In this document: piece after piece, positions 1 to 18,440 of the stretch
Layout: each line of letters opens with the position of its first letter
How positions within the stretch are numbered: position 1 is the stretch's first letter
Assembly (NCBI RefSeq): GCF_964355755.1
Contig: NC_092672.1
Coordinates: forward strand, 10,536,501 to 10,600,500
DNA: 64,000 bases
From: Antedon mediterranea
Lineage: Eukaryota > Echinodermata > Crinoidea > Comatulida > Antedonidae
Reading direction: 5' to 3'
Notes under the pieces: model-generated
What the model saw: the letters and a program-made list of their open reading frames with translations, nothing else
Database searches by the model: none
Told to the model about the DNA's origin: nothing
Position numbers and translations under genes: made by a program

Positions 1-280
1 AATAGGTGTAATTTTGTAGAAATTGGAACTGATATAAAAATCAATTAAGTATTTGTATTGTAATCTTCAAATGGATAGTTTCTATTCCTCAGAATAAAGA
101 AATATTTAGTTTTTCTGTTGAAGTAGAATTACTTACAAAAGTGTGTTTTTCTGTTCAGTTAGAATTGCATCGTCATCCTACATCAATCGTGCAATATACA
201 TTTACAGTAATTCGAGCTTTTTACTATATTGTTAATCTCGCTTTATCTTTGTCAATATTCGTAGTAATGAAATAAATTAA

Positions 281-5619
<5,339 letters not shown>

Positions 5620-8600
5620 TCAGACTTATCCCCTCCCCTTCTCACTAGCAATTGTATTATATTTAGCCTAACTCATTTACTATGATGGGTTCTGCCCTGC
5701 CCTCAAAATGTAGTGAATTGTGCTCTCAATTGGGCTGTATAGGAGAAGACGGGCTTTAGTTGTCTTATCTAGTAGTGACACAGTGTACAAATGCTCAGAT
5801 TTCAAACTTTAAAAAAATCTTTGAAAAAAAATAACGAAGAAAAAAAAAGACCTAGGAAAAAAATTGTCAAGTCAGTCATTTGTTTTGAGTATGTTTTAGG
5901 CATGGAATCTGTCGTGAGAGGAGTGCTGGATTGGTTACCCCACCCTCTCGTTGTGTTCACATTACTGACGGAGCATTTTTGATCCCGGCACAATATTGCA
6001 ATTTTTCACGGTTTCAGATTTAAATGGATTGACTTCTCCCGACAGCGTTTATGAACTCTTGTACAGCGAGCACCCTTTACGATTGAGGTACAGCGCGGGA
6101 CTATGTGTGTATAGCATGTAAGGATGCCAGTATAATCACAGTGATATATCAACTCACTGGGCATGCGTGCACACGTTAACACACACACATAGTTGTCCCG
6201 AGTTCTCTGATCACCGTCAGACATTGTGCGTATAGTTTCACTGTTAGCTTTCTCGCATCGACGACTATTGCTGATCAGAGCGAGGTTAAAACTGTTCATT
6301 AGTGCTTGATAAATGAAAATACACAATTGTAGTGTGAATGTGGAATATTATGTTCTGCATATATTAGTGTAACTTTAATAGTTTCTTTTTATCAAATTCA
6401 CTGGCATTTTTTATCATGCCATGGAACACAGATTATTTCCCTTGTTTGATGTAAATGATGTAATGTTTATATTTTTGTTTTTCTCTAGTCCAGATATGTT
6501 TTTTGATTATCTTTTTTCTTAATTGTATTTTAAATATTCAATACACATTTGATTATAATATGTGGGTAAAATTCTCTTGACCGAGAGAGAATTTTCGTAG
6601 TTTAACATTACACCCACCTAAAGCATGGCGTATTAATTCTTGTATATTACTCGTAATTAGGCTAGGTTAGACTAAGTCCCATGTACGTGTATGTTATCGT
6701 GGACGTGCAATTCCTATAGTAGCACATTCAAGTTTTTCACGATTGACAGGTTTTGAGAATTTGTTTGTCAATCAGGTAAATGGCTATATTTATGCCAGAG
6801 AAAACAAACACTGCGTGTTTCTGTCCTGACAGAAATTCATATTGTGTTTGTCAACTTTTTAAGTTTATTTACGGACAGAATTTAACTTGCCCCAAAATAA
6901 GCTGGTAAGGTACTGCACTACGTACGTTTGAACAATCGTGCGCACTACACTCGCAATGTTTATGGTAACTGGAAAAATTCATCCTTGTAGGATTGTGTAT
7001 AGAAAGTGTTTTTCTCGACAATTGATATATTAACGTGAAGTTAACCCTCGCTGATCTTGTTGGGACAGTGTGAGCAACAAAAACCAGTGATGTCAATTCT
7101 GTACTTGGTGCCATTTATTTTCACTGGGTTTATATTTGTTCAATCTTTAGTGTTTTAGAAGGTGCTAAATCAGACTTCACTTTTTCAACTGAGCATTTTA
7201 GTTATTTAAATCATGTTCGACAATATCTTAATCAGCTTATTTTTTTTCTCCTGATTGGAAATTGTATATATTATATATTGAGAGCATATGAGAGCGTCTT
7301 TAATGGTTCGTAGAAACGATTAATTTAAGCATTAATACAGAATAAATGCAACGTGTACAAGTGTCGTCGTTGCAGGCGTTTTCTAGTAATATACAAACAA
7401 CCGTTTAAGCTTTTAAAAAATCACTAGTTTTTACTTACTGTTACATGTTGCCTATTTTTAATTGTATGTAACTGTTTCTGTTATCTCTCTCGTCAAGTAT
7501 ATAGTATGTATCCATGCACACAGACTTTTGAAAAACATTGACTTCAATATACAGTATACAGAACACACACACACACACTGATTGCAGGTGGCTATTGCCA
7601 CCTGGATAGTGAATGCACAGTAATGTTGTTTTCAATTGACTCGTTGAATCTATTTTCTCTAGTAGCAAATTGTATACTAAAAAAAAGTTAGCACATGATC
7701 GTATAAGAGAATTTATTTATTTCTGAATGATGTTATTTCAGAATAACATTAATTATAATATATCAAAATATATACATTAAACTAAAGGGTGACTTATTTT
7801 ATAAAATATCATAATATACTGTAATAATGTAATAAATGATTTTTTTAGGGTGAGTTACAATATAGTAATCAACTACTATGCTTGTTTCTATCGGTACAAG
7901 CAATATCTTGTTTGTCCGCAATATAGAGCATCGCCATCTGGTATTTTATACCATAGATAAAAAATTGTTACGAATTCATTGGAATAGAAAATTAAATTAT
8001 CTCTACAAGGCCCATTTATTTGGTTACTTCTACTGCATTTTCAATAACGAATAAAATTCTGAAAAATTACTTAAAGTATATAAATATATAATATATAAAT
8101 AGGTGTTATTTCACTAAAACCTGTAATTGGCTTCATGATAATTGTGAAATTTAACATGTTGAGATTCATTTATGTTGCGTTAATCTCTAGGAATGAAAGT
8201 AAATTTAATAAAAACCAAAACTGAAGCTGTTTACATCAAATACGCTTCACTGATGACACAATAAAAGACATTCCGATTGAAGACGAGATCGATACAATTT
8301 AGTACTGGAAAATACAGTCGTTTTTGTTCTCGATTTCTTAAATTCTGGGTCCGAGTCATGACCATTTAAGATTACAGGTTTAAGAATATAGTATAAACTA
8401 ATGTTAACTTTGAGATTGGGGCCTTTTGGTGCCATTGATAATGTAAGGGCAAATATCACTTGGATTCAACGAGAGCCCATGTGTGTTGCCTAACATTAAA
8501 CGTGTTAGCATGCAAATTGGGTCAAACATAATGGACGGTGCGTTTGATAGCTTTGATGTCAGAGGGTAAAAATATTTGTACAAAGTGTTTAAATGATGAT

Positions 8601-10733
8601 GCATTGTGTAGAACTGTTGTTGGCATCCTGGGGGTGAAATTTAAAGGATGCTTTGTATCTCTTAGCGGAGAAATCGGTGCATATGTTATCAGATTGCGCA
8701 CAGTTCAGTAATATTCATGAGAGAAAAATTATGATTTTTGGCTTTGTACCGTAATTCCATTATCACAAGTAATACTATTCCATTTTATAGATGAAAAGTA
8801 GTAGGTTTTAGAACACACAGATAGTTAATACTTCTGATAAGTATCTGATTCACGTTCTATTGGTGTATAACTTTTGAATTGTAGAAATTTAGGTCATCAA
8901 TAACCATGTTGTCATGTATTATCTATTTACTTCGTGACAAAAAAGGGGGGGCGTAGATTTCAAAAGCTTTTTCTTCTTTTCGGGACGAAGCTCTGAAAAC
9001 CACGTCCCCCTTTTGGGGGTGGAGCTTCGAAAAGCTATATCCCTATTTTAGGGGTGGACTCTATGAGACGTACCCCACTGGGAAAAAGCTTTTGTCACAT
9101 TTCCCACTTTCGAAAGGAGTTTTTATTAACGTCCTTTTGGTGGCGCTTCTATGAGCCACATCCCTACTTTGGGGGTGGAGCCATGCCCCTCTTTTAGTCT
9201 TTTTCTCACGCTGATTTTGTAAGTTGGTAAAGCTAGCTATCTTATTAAAATGTGTAAGGTGTTTTTGTGTATCGGACAAGGCTAGACAATATTTAGTAGC
9301 CTCTTGTGACCTTTGGTGTGGCAGGGTCCATTTAAAGGACATATGCACTCCTTATCGATACATCTTGTGGACTTATGTATGATGTGATTAAGTTGTCAAT
9401 TAAATGTTCCCACAGTAGAAAACAATGTTTCCTTGTCTTTTTTTTTTGTCTTGTATGTACACAATGTTACCAGAATTTTCCAAACACTGCCTTCTATGTA
9501 TTTGCAGGTAGGAAGACTATTGGTACTGTATTTCTTGGAAGGCATTATGCAACAGTATCGCGTTCAATGCAATTCCACATAATTATAAAATATAAAAAGC
9601 CAGATGTAGCTGATTTGCGTTGTGTGTGCACTATGATCTACAATAATATATAAAATTATATTTATTATGTATATTATCCAAGAAGCTCGTGGTATATAGG
9701 ATTAGGCCCTCTATGTACCCATTGTAGCTGCAGTGCAGAAATTCCAGGTCCCATAGACATTTATTTTTGTGTGCACATGCTTGTTCTTCAAGCAAACCAA
9801 CGGCATTATTACTCATCCAAAGGACAAGAGCAACTTGCCCAAAAGAATGTGTACAGTATAAATAGTGGTCTTTTTTGGAACTTGTATTCTTCCTGGATCA
9901 AATCACTTCAAATAATATTACATATTTTGTCACTCAAATTCAATAATTATTACAAAACAATACATAGCTGTTTATTCAATTTTTATTTTGTATAGCATAC
10001 ATTGGGCCACAACTGACACAAATTAACCAAACTATAAAGGAAATGTTCATGCTATTGTGATACTGTACTGCATTTTAGTATAGTATCACCCTTAAGCAAA
10101 GTAATGTCCTAACAGAATTGAATTCCTGTGTACAAATTGTATACTGTAATAGTTTTACCATAGACTAATAGATCCATGGATTTGATAATTAAAAAAAAAG
10201 ATTAAATTGACAATGAAGTATACTCCAAAAAATAATATCACTCAAATATATTTTTGTTTTTTTTTCTTCTCGCTTTTAAGTGCCATGCAAGGAATAAATA
10301 TATATTTCTATATTTTCAAATATGTAATATTCTAAAAATAGGGTATTGCACTATTATTACCAAAAGTGCAATAATCAAAAGTACATTAGACTACTAAGCA
10401 ATATACTATATAACAGATTATGTTGTTGGTATATAGCATATGCACAGTACTGTAGAATAGATTAATTGCTATTTATTTACACAGATTTCATCTACACTAC
10501 ATATCCAGTTTAAAACTCCACATACAGTACAGTACTTAAACCTACAAAAATATAGTAGCATTATGCCTGTTTTGTCATCATCATCACTCTATTTTTATTC
10601 TACATTTCACTGAAATTAGAAGGTGCCTCCACCGTACCATTATTAAATAAATCAATAAAAATTTTAAAGTGTAATACTGTAAAAACATTGTCTATGTTCT
10701 CTCTAAATCGGGCACCTCTGTTCGACACTAGGA

Positions 10734-11190
10734 ACTTTACGAAACACGACGGGAGGCCACAGAACGGTGCTCATGAATCATGATAAAGTTGCCATTTTCC
10801 CCGACTAGAAATAATGTACATATAACCTTAAATATACAGTTCAAATTACACTTAAATGTGAAATTTTAAAAACTCTAAACAATATTTGAACTTCTAATTT
10901 GTTTAATGAAATAACATTTTTATTGGGTTAAAATGGCTGTGTTAAAAGCGGCGTCTGAATGCAAGGCCCTCAGCTAGGAAGGCTAGGCCTATATGTATCA
11001 CCAGAGCCAAGCGATTCAGAAGGGACCGCGTCACGAGACAGGGGAGGGATCGGAGAGAGATACTGCCAGTCGTTATCTTCGCGCACGGTTTCGTAACTAA
11101 TAAAACAGCTGTGCCGACTGTATATGATTTTATGCTCTTGCGAACACAGGATATTCGTCGTCCTCTCCGAACCGTCGTGTTTCGTAAAGT
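10734..11190. repeat. spaced 19-bp perfect inverted repeat
   Basis: ACTTTACGAAACACGACGG at 10734-10752 recurs as its exact reverse complement at 11172-11190. The arms are about 420 bp apart. Similarity fades outside the arms. The enclosed DNA is more GC- and CG-rich than its surroundings and has no credible gene. Confidence 0.7.
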
Positions 11191-11526
11191 CCCTACTAAC
11201 TTGTCCCAAGTCTCTAGTTATTTTTTTTTTATGTTGTTAGTATTCCAATTGGCTTTTTATTATACGCATGAAAATTTGCCAAAATGTCTATCTTTAAACA
11301 ATACTCAATCGCCGACGCAGACTAGAACCTAGATTAGTTGGGCATTTACAATACATCTATAGTATGAATTGGGTTCTTGTTGTATGCGAAATTTGGAGAA
11401 GTAGTAGCCTAATATTACAAAACTTTATTAATAGAATAGTCCCGGAAGACCCAACATACACCAAGTGTTTGGCTAAACAGTTTGCATTACAAGTCCTTCG
11501 TATTAGTTTCGTGCAACGCAACTTTA

Positions 11527-11592
11527 CAGCTCACTATGTCGGTAAGCAATAACTTGGGCACGCGACTGCAGCCATGTATATGGCCTTGTTTG
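11527..11592. repeat. dispersed repeat, copy 1 (second copy 51310-51392)
   Basis: It shares CAGCTCACTATGTCGGT, GCACGCGACTGCAGCC and TATATGGCCTTGTTT in the same order with 51310-51392, where the first block is followed by extra CGGT units. Class unknown. Confidence 0.6.
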
Positions 11593-11954
11593 CTTCCTAT
11601 CATAATGATTTCTTCAGGCCTACTTATACCTTAAAAAATAAAAGGTTATTCTAATAGGCCTCCACTACTCAATTAATGCCTTCAAATTATTTACACATTT
11701 TTTTAATTTACATTTTTTTACAATCATACTTTTTTATACAAAAAAAAATAAAGTGCATTGAGCTAGCCTTTACAGTGTAATGCACTACAATATACAAGCC
11801 TAATTATTATTATAATGAAGGTGGTTGGTAAAACTAATTCAAGAATTATCTAGCTTGAAGTATAATTGCTAAATGCTTGAAGTTATAGACTCTTGCAACT
11901 AGCATAATATGTCCAGCTGCTGGTATATATAACCATACCATTAAATAAGACCAC

Positions 11955-14900
11955 CTATCTTCCTGGAAAAAAGAAAACTTTTTTCCTGAGCATGGTGACG
12001 GGTGCTGGCATTTGCTTGTGTCTCCCATTTGAAGACTCGTACGCATACGCTACTTTTTGGTTCACCTGAATAAAAGAAAAAATTATTTGATGAATTATTA
12101 TGAAGTTTTTATTTCTTGGCCCTCGCTCACAAATTCAGATTTTTAGGAGAAATTAGTCTGAGATTTCCGATGTCAGGGAACTTAGATGTTTGTCAGAAAA
12201 TTCAGATGTTTGTCAAAGAACTCAGATGATGTTTGTCAAAGAACTCAGATGTTTGTCAAAGAATTCATATGTTTGTCAGGGAACTCAGATGTTTTTCAGG
12301 AAACTCAGATGTTTTTCAGGAAACTCAGATGTTTGTCAAAGAACTCAGATGTTTGTCAAAGAACTCAGATGTTTGTCAAAGAACTCAGATGTTTGTCAAA
12401 GAATTCAGATGTTTGTCAGGGAACTCAGATGTTTGTCAGGGAACTCAGATATTTGTTACAAATCAATTTCTTCTCTGGGAACTTTGATGATTGATAAATC
12501 GGATCTATTTTAGGGAACTTGTATCCGTGTCTGAGACCCAGTGCCACTGTGGTACAAGAGGTCCTGAAGCAGAAAGTCTTAAGCCTGGTTTCCATAAAAT
12601 CGCTACACGACAGAGCGTAGCGATTCTACATTAGGTGTACATCCCCATTAGAACTTTTTGGTCAAAATCCTTATCAGATAAATCAACTAAGCAGGTGATT
12701 AATGACCTGAATCCTATTATACCCCTGTGATTTTATTAGCTCTCTTGTAATTGATTGATTAGGAAAAGGTACATTCTTCAGTATGCAAGGTCAATGGTCA
12801 GGCAAAAACTAGCAGAAGTCGGCGATGATCAAAAGGTTTAACGACCTGTCTATCAAAGTTGGACTTATATAAACACATGTCACAGTAGGAGGTTAAGTGA
12901 CATTTACCCGAAGTTTTGAAAAACTTCGGGTCAAAATGAACACATTCTCTAATGGGGCTGTACACGTAATGTATGGAAACGCTAGAAGTTATCGGGGATC
13001 TAGTACGCGAGCGCTAAATATTCTTTGGTACGCGTATACGATTCATCACGGACAAAATCGGCAAAGTTGAACATGATTAAACTTTGCCGATTTGACTGCG
13101 ATGAATCGGGGAGCCTTCCCGATTGCATCGGCAACATCTACGCGTGTAGCGATTTTAATGGAAACTCTGTAACGATTTTATGGAAACCAGGCTTTAACTT
13201 ACCATTGTCATCATTGAAAGCAAATCCTCTGTACTTGCATGCTGTAGCAGTACCTCACATAATGCTTGTATAAACCAAGACCCACATTTTGAATTCCTCC
13301 ACGACACAAATCCTAGTATAAGAAAAGAAAACAATTAGTACATTATTACTCTGTATTTCATTCAATTTAAACATTTGTTAAATGCAGCAAACAAGACTAT
13401 GTAAACATCGCGGCAGTGTCATCTTTCAAGTTTAGAACGTAACAGACGAATCACTCACCACATTCTAACAACTCCTCAAATCCCACCTTTTTAATTTTCA
13501 CTTTTAACAATTAATTTTTTGCTTTTTACATTTTCTGTTGATTGTTACTGTTAGCGCTTAGAGGGTGCCCTGCATTTTGCGCTAAATTGAACATTTCAAG
13601 CAAATAATGAATTCAGCTAAATTGAGATTTTAGGAGTAAGTGTATGTATAATTCTGAGAAAGTTTGTTTTCAAGTTTATACATTTGGGCTCGTCATGAGT
13701 AAATGCAATTTCCCTAAGAAATTTTGACTAATCCTTGGATAAGTGACTAACAGTAGTACTATAATATTTAAAAATTATTTACCTGGAACAGTAGCATATG
13801 CCAGCAGCATGTCACTCTGGCTTGGTAATTTATCGCGCATAGCATCAACTAAATCTTCACCCATCTCTGGCTGACTGCTAAATGCGGAATCACTCATAGG
13901 AGTAAGTGACGATTGAAAGTTGAATTGTTGAGGGGTGAATTCTTGGCGAGCGGCGTGAACATTTGATTGATCAATAACGGAAGCGCCATCTGTTGACTCA
14001 ATTCCGTTATCAACACTCTCTTTAAATGAAAAAAAAAATTAGTTTACTTTTTTTATTTGTATCATACAAAGATTTGTCTTGGGAAATAGCGCCAAATTAA
14101 AAACCTAGGTGCCCCGTCGGGTAGGGCAAAAATTTCAGTGTTCAGACCAACATTTATCAAGCGTTAATAGAAAAGTTTTAGCAACATTGAACAGGGAATT
14201 CTAAGAGAAGGCATGATACATTAATCTTGTGTATTGGATTGACAGCATTAGAATACCTTTAGTACTACCAGTATTAAAATCCAAAAACTAAAACACAATT
14301 AAATATATCTTTACGATTTGATTGGTTGAATTCCAACAGGTCATCTACCATTGTACAAGCCTGTTATTCATCAACAAACAATAGTTGGTAGCTTTTGATT
14401 TGCGACGACTGGAAACCAACCTAGGTCAGGTCATCAAACCTGTGTCAGAACACACGGCCCACAATACCTCCAAATGCGCACAATGAATTAACATATTGCT
14501 CTTACCCCCTCTGCAAGCTTGTAGAAAAAACAACTTGGGTTTTCCAGCTAATGTTGGACACTTGTTAGCGTGAAAGCAGTTGGTTAATTCTTCAATACCT
14601 ATAATACCCTCATCAGTGCCAAACAGACCGCCATTTGTTCCATGCGTTAAAATGCAAACAACCAAACAATCGAACTTTGAATGGTCAAACGCGCTTAGTG
14701 CCTGAAATAGTGCTTTAATTCCCTGAAAAAAAAATTTCAAAAAAAGAACATGATTTGTTGTACATACCCATATCATTATGCAAAGTTTTCAATGAGTTTA
14801 TGTGTGGTGTTTTCACAGTTTATAGTATACGTATTGTGTTAGTGAGATATGACTTTCCCTCTTTTATTTCTATGGGAAATCTTGGAAACATAGTTTTAAC

Positions 14901-17754
14901 TTTTATTACCCTTTTTACACTGCCAAACTAAGCTGTGTCTGGTCCGAATATACAGTATTTCCTCTTTACAGCTGATTAGTAACCCAGGGTTCCAAACTCA
15001 TTTTTTTGATTAATTGAATCTCTCAAGCATGAAGAGACCATGGACTGTACCTATCACAAACAATAGAACCCATCCCTTAGGACACCCCTAATCAGGGGAA
15101 ACCATATTTTAGCGCAAACTTTCCTATAAAACAAATGTGAGGAAATATGTTTCAACACTTATTCAGAGGATGCCCTTATAAAGGGGCCACTTTGTCAGGT
15201 CCTGAAGGTGTCCCTTAATAGGGGTCTGCAGTATGTATTGAAATAAAATACATAAAATCAATACTTACTGAAGCAGTTAAATTTTCATTTTTCTGAACAT
15301 CAAAGCCGAGTCTACTAAAAACGTACTGAAGATTACGAACATCATATTCCGTACCTAACCTTTGTTTCATGGTTTTAAACTTGTCATTATTGATAATTAT
15401 AGCCAATCCACGCGGACTTGTACACATTTTATAAACCTTAAACAAAGAAAAAATGACTTATACAGTGATACTAGAAAAAATCATACACAAATTATACACA
15501 AAAAATAAAACATTAATTCAGAATAATTACTTCACAATGCGTTGTGTACATTAATGTCAATGTGGTTTGTGTGATACAAACTATGTTGGTTACTAAAGTG
15601 TAAACAATTCTTTTTATCAAATCAATTACGAGAGATTAGATGGTAAATACCTTCTTATCTTGACAGTTTCGTTGTTCGTCAGAAGAATGAATACCTTTAA
15701 TTAGACAGACTGACCTCTAGAGGGCCAGGTCTGTCTAATGACATGGTCATATACATGTGACTCAGTTGGTGTGCGCTTTTGACTCAGTGTTTTATCTTCT
15801 TCGTATTCAAATTGCCTGTTTAATGCACCTGTCACATATATTCGTAATTTTTAAATAGCAACACAACAACAGTAAATAGAAAATAACTTACCCTGTCTGG
15901 ATCAATGTTCGGAATCACTGTTGATGGTTGCGAAACAGGCATACCCGTCACATCAGGGTTTACGCCTAACTGCAGATGATCTAAAATGAAAAATATCCAC
16001 TTTAAATGTTTGTTTGGATCAACTTTATTTAGGCCTACACTCAGGATCAGCCTAAGTGTAATCCATTGGTACAACAGGGCCAAAGTCAGCATGAGGAAGA
16101 CGAGGTGCTTGCCTCAACTAAATTTCAATTTTCACCACCCACCCCATTCCTCATATTTTACATTAATAATTATATTTAAAGCATTTTTGCCTCCCCTGTT
16201 TTTAAACTCTCACTACGGCCTTGGGTACGGTCAAATTATTAGACCGTTTACCATGCACTGATTTTCTGAAACACTTGCAATTGACAATAGTTTTCACACC
16301 AAATATTTATTATTGGCATTGTAAATACTAATTTACATGCATGTTGGGGGAATAGAAAACATTAAATGGTTGGCTGTGCCTATAAAGAACTACAACATTA
16401 CAAAGCGAGGGAGAGACACAATTATAATACACAATATAACATAATAATAAGCTAACCTCCTGATATTTGATTTGAAATATTTCTATGATCTGCTTGTACA
16501 TATCTCGCTGTCCCATTCAAATTCCCAGCATACCCATTTCCCACATGTTCTTGTTTGATTGGCACTGCTGATGATTCCTGTTCCATAGGTACTCCTCCCG
16601 GATAAGCTTCTTCAGTTCGATCAGATATCACATTGCGTGAAATACCGGGAATTAAATTATCGGCCAAGTGCCCGTAACCAGTTTCCACAAGCGACTCGGC
16701 AAACGCTTTGTACGCCTTTGGGCCACGTGTTTCAATGTCATTTAGAAGAAAGTTTGTAATCCTTTGCTTACTGCCTTTTGACTAGAGTACACAAAAGTTA
16801 AAAAACATAAATTAATGTATACTGTACATGTAGTATAATAGCCACATAACAAAGAACAAATTCTTGTCAGAAATAGGACTGTATGGTCAAAACTGGCTGA
16901 TAAAGGTCTCAGTTTTATCACATGAATTATTCATTATTTTTAAGTACAAGTCAGTAGCATATTGGGTATAATACTGTGTTTTGCATGTCATGGCCTGGGC
17001 TCGGGCCTCATGAAAATGCGGTTTTATTTTTCAATTGGAAGAAGAGATTATTTGAAGAGCTAGGTAGAATATTTAGAGGTTTAGGTAGATTATTTTGAGC
17101 GACGTTAGGCAAAAAGATTTAATATTTAAACACACAACAAACAAAAGCTGTGACGATACCATATTTTTTTCAAAAGCTTGGATACAATACCATATACAAT
17201 ATTATACTACATTATAGCATATTTTTCTATGTATTTTTCAAAATTTGTTGTTATTATCTCAGTTTTATTGTATTTTCCTAGTTGACAGTGGCTGGTCAAG
17301 CACATCACAAGATGACAGTTTTATTACTTTTGCTTTTCCGCTACTCCCCTGTTATACTTATATGTTTTTTTGTTATGTAGAAAGATTGAAAAAAAAACAA
17401 AAAATTATTAATAAATAAACATATTCTTTTGAAGATTGCATATGATACCATGATATCTGTTTCGCAAAGCAATATGAAATGACACAATTTCTACCTAGTT
17501 TTAGCCTTGTGGTCGTAATACTGCACTAAAGAAAATTTATTTTGGTTAGGCACTATACAAAAGACAATTATTATACCATATTCTTTACCACAGCGAACGT
17601 TCTTTATAGGACAAGGACTTACCAAAATGTCTTCCATTTTTCTTGATGAATATATCATTCTGTCTACTAGTTTTTCCAATACATCTATGGCATCTATACT
17701 TTGAGCTAAAGCAACACGATTCATCCGCAGTGTCTTTTTATGTTTAGGGTCCAT
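11955..17754 (-). CDS. CASP2: caspase-2-like initiator caspase with CARD, complete (462 aa)
   Basis: Minus-strand exons are 17754-17623 (ATG), 16781-16457, 15980-15892, 15436-15269, 14722-14506, 14019-13783, 13312-13203 and 12065-11955 (stop TAG). The total is 1389 nt, and all phases join. Residues 1-90 are a CARD (start MDPKHKKTLRMNRVALAQ, later RGPKAYKAFAESLVETG), close to the caspase-2 CARD as I remember it. Residues 93-182 are a spacer. The p20 part begins at VYKM (183). R191 lies in PRG, the catalytic histidine is H265 in LTHGT, and the catalytic cysteine is C308 in QACRGE. A linker with several Asp residues (D314, D321, D327, D354) precedes p10, which has FVSWRNS (R395) and ends MLRKKVFFFPGR. 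Known role: a cysteine protease cutting after Asp, activated by CARD-mediated clustering. No broken residue is seen. An inverted-repeat element ends 7 bp from the exon 7 donor. Confidence 0.95.
12180..12460. repeat. 20-bp minisatellite, about 13 copies
   Basis: Tandem units of the type GAACTCAGATGTTTGTCAAA, with GGG/AAA variants, in the last caspase intron. Several frames stay open only because the unit lacks stop codons. These are not genes. Confidence 0.9.
12581..13195. mobile_element. 615-bp PIF/Harbinger-like MITE, AGCCTGGTTTCCATAAAATCG ends
   Basis: The left end AGCCTGGTTTCCATAAAATC is matched inverted at the right end (GATTTTATGGAAACCAGGCT), followed by further inverted blocks (ATCGCTACAC). 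TTA precedes the left end and follows the right end, fitting the 3-bp TTA/TAA duplication typical of PIF/Harbinger elements. It has no transposase. It lies in caspase intron 7, and its right end is 7 bp from the 5' splice site of the exon ending at 13203 (minus strand). Confidence 0.7.
15698..15738. repeat. imperfect 40-bp palindrome in a caspase intron
   Basis: ATTAGACAGACTGACCTCTA is followed directly by its near reverse complement GAGGGCCAGGTCTGTCTAAT. It can form a hairpin with almost no loop. Function unknown. Confidence 0.6.
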
Positions 17755-18120
17755 TGTACCTATAGTTATATTGAATGAAAATTTTTTAGCATAGTTTATT
17801 GGGGATTTGTTACAAAATTGTGAAGACTGCTCAACAAATGCCAAATGAAACTCTTATAAATCACATGACACATTACATTTTGTGATCAAAATTTTAATGT
17901 GTACTTAAGTTTTCTTACCACATTGGTACATCTATGCTCTGTAACACACACGATTGACCAATTTCCTATGATAATGGAATTTATATTTATGGGAAATACC
18001 CTAGCTAGATTGAAATGCATAATGTGTTTATTGTTGTTTTCAAAACGCTGTCTGTTTTGTCACTTCAGCAGTCAGTCAGGGCAATGACGTCATTATTAAT
18101 GGTCATCAACATGATTGAAC

Positions 18121-18190
18121 CATGGAGGTATAAAAATATTTTTATACCTCCATGATTGAACCATGTATGGAGGTATATTTATACCTCCAT
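18121..18190. repeat. pair of adjacent palindromes built on CATGGAGGTATA
   Basis: Positions 18121-18154 are a perfect 34-bp palindrome (CATGGAGGTATAAAAAT and its reverse complement). After CATGATTGAAC a second, shorter copy follows at 18166-18190. A related short version (CCATGGAGG...CCTCCATG) is at 22439-22464. Confidence 0.8.
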
Positions 18191-18319
18191 GATTGAACGA
18201 AGTTATAAAATATAAATTATTAGTTTTTAGGGGCATATCCCTAACAGCTAACTTATCTAATTAATCCGGCCTCTAGATCGAGGGCCAATAGGATTTCTTC
18301 CTAGAGTAAACTTTCTACT

Positions 18320-18440
18320 ACTAGGCCTAGGCCTAGGCCTAGGCTAGGCCCGGCCTAGGCCTAAGGCTATTACTAACTAGTACTACTAGGCTAGAGGCCT
18401 ACTAGGCCTAGCTAGCTAGCCTAGGCCTAGGCCTAACTAA
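18320..18440. repeat. AGGCCT/CTAGGC-rich low-complexity patch
   Basis: Dense runs of CTAGGCCTAGGC, a self-complementary word, mixed with TACTAGG and GCTAGC. A larger patch of the same kind is at 58930-59490. The word is frequent across the whole window. Confidence 0.8.

Larger units (their letters stand above)
5620..11954. other. 3' flank of GNB and intergenic DNA, no gene seen
   Basis: The stretch begins with the GNB 3' untranslated region, whose end I cannot place. All ORFs are short, AT-driven and unlike any family I know. Notable content is a run of related G-rich/C-rich blocks at 8940-9185 (CCCCCTTTTGGGGGTGGAGC and variants repeated about every 50-60 bp), a spaced inverted repeat at 10734-11190, and a dispersed repeat at 11527-11592. 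The last part probably contains the caspase 3' untranslated region. Confidence 0.6.

Noticed and set aside
5791-5993. Lysine-rich and overlapping antisense ORFs after the GNB stop
   Set aside because: They sit in the A-rich 3' untranslated region of GNB, with no splice signals or similarity.
11846-12046. A longer C-terminal extension of the caspase with a hydrophobic segment (frame ending LAIILQAR)
   Set aside because: The correct frame, set by the exon 7 phase, reads MLRKKVFFFPGR and stops at 11955. The hydrophobic stretch is in another frame.
12186-12513. Three overlapping plus-strand ORFs reading CLSKNSDVCQ-type repeats
   Set aside because: They come from the 20-bp minisatellite in a caspase intron and lie antisense to the gene.
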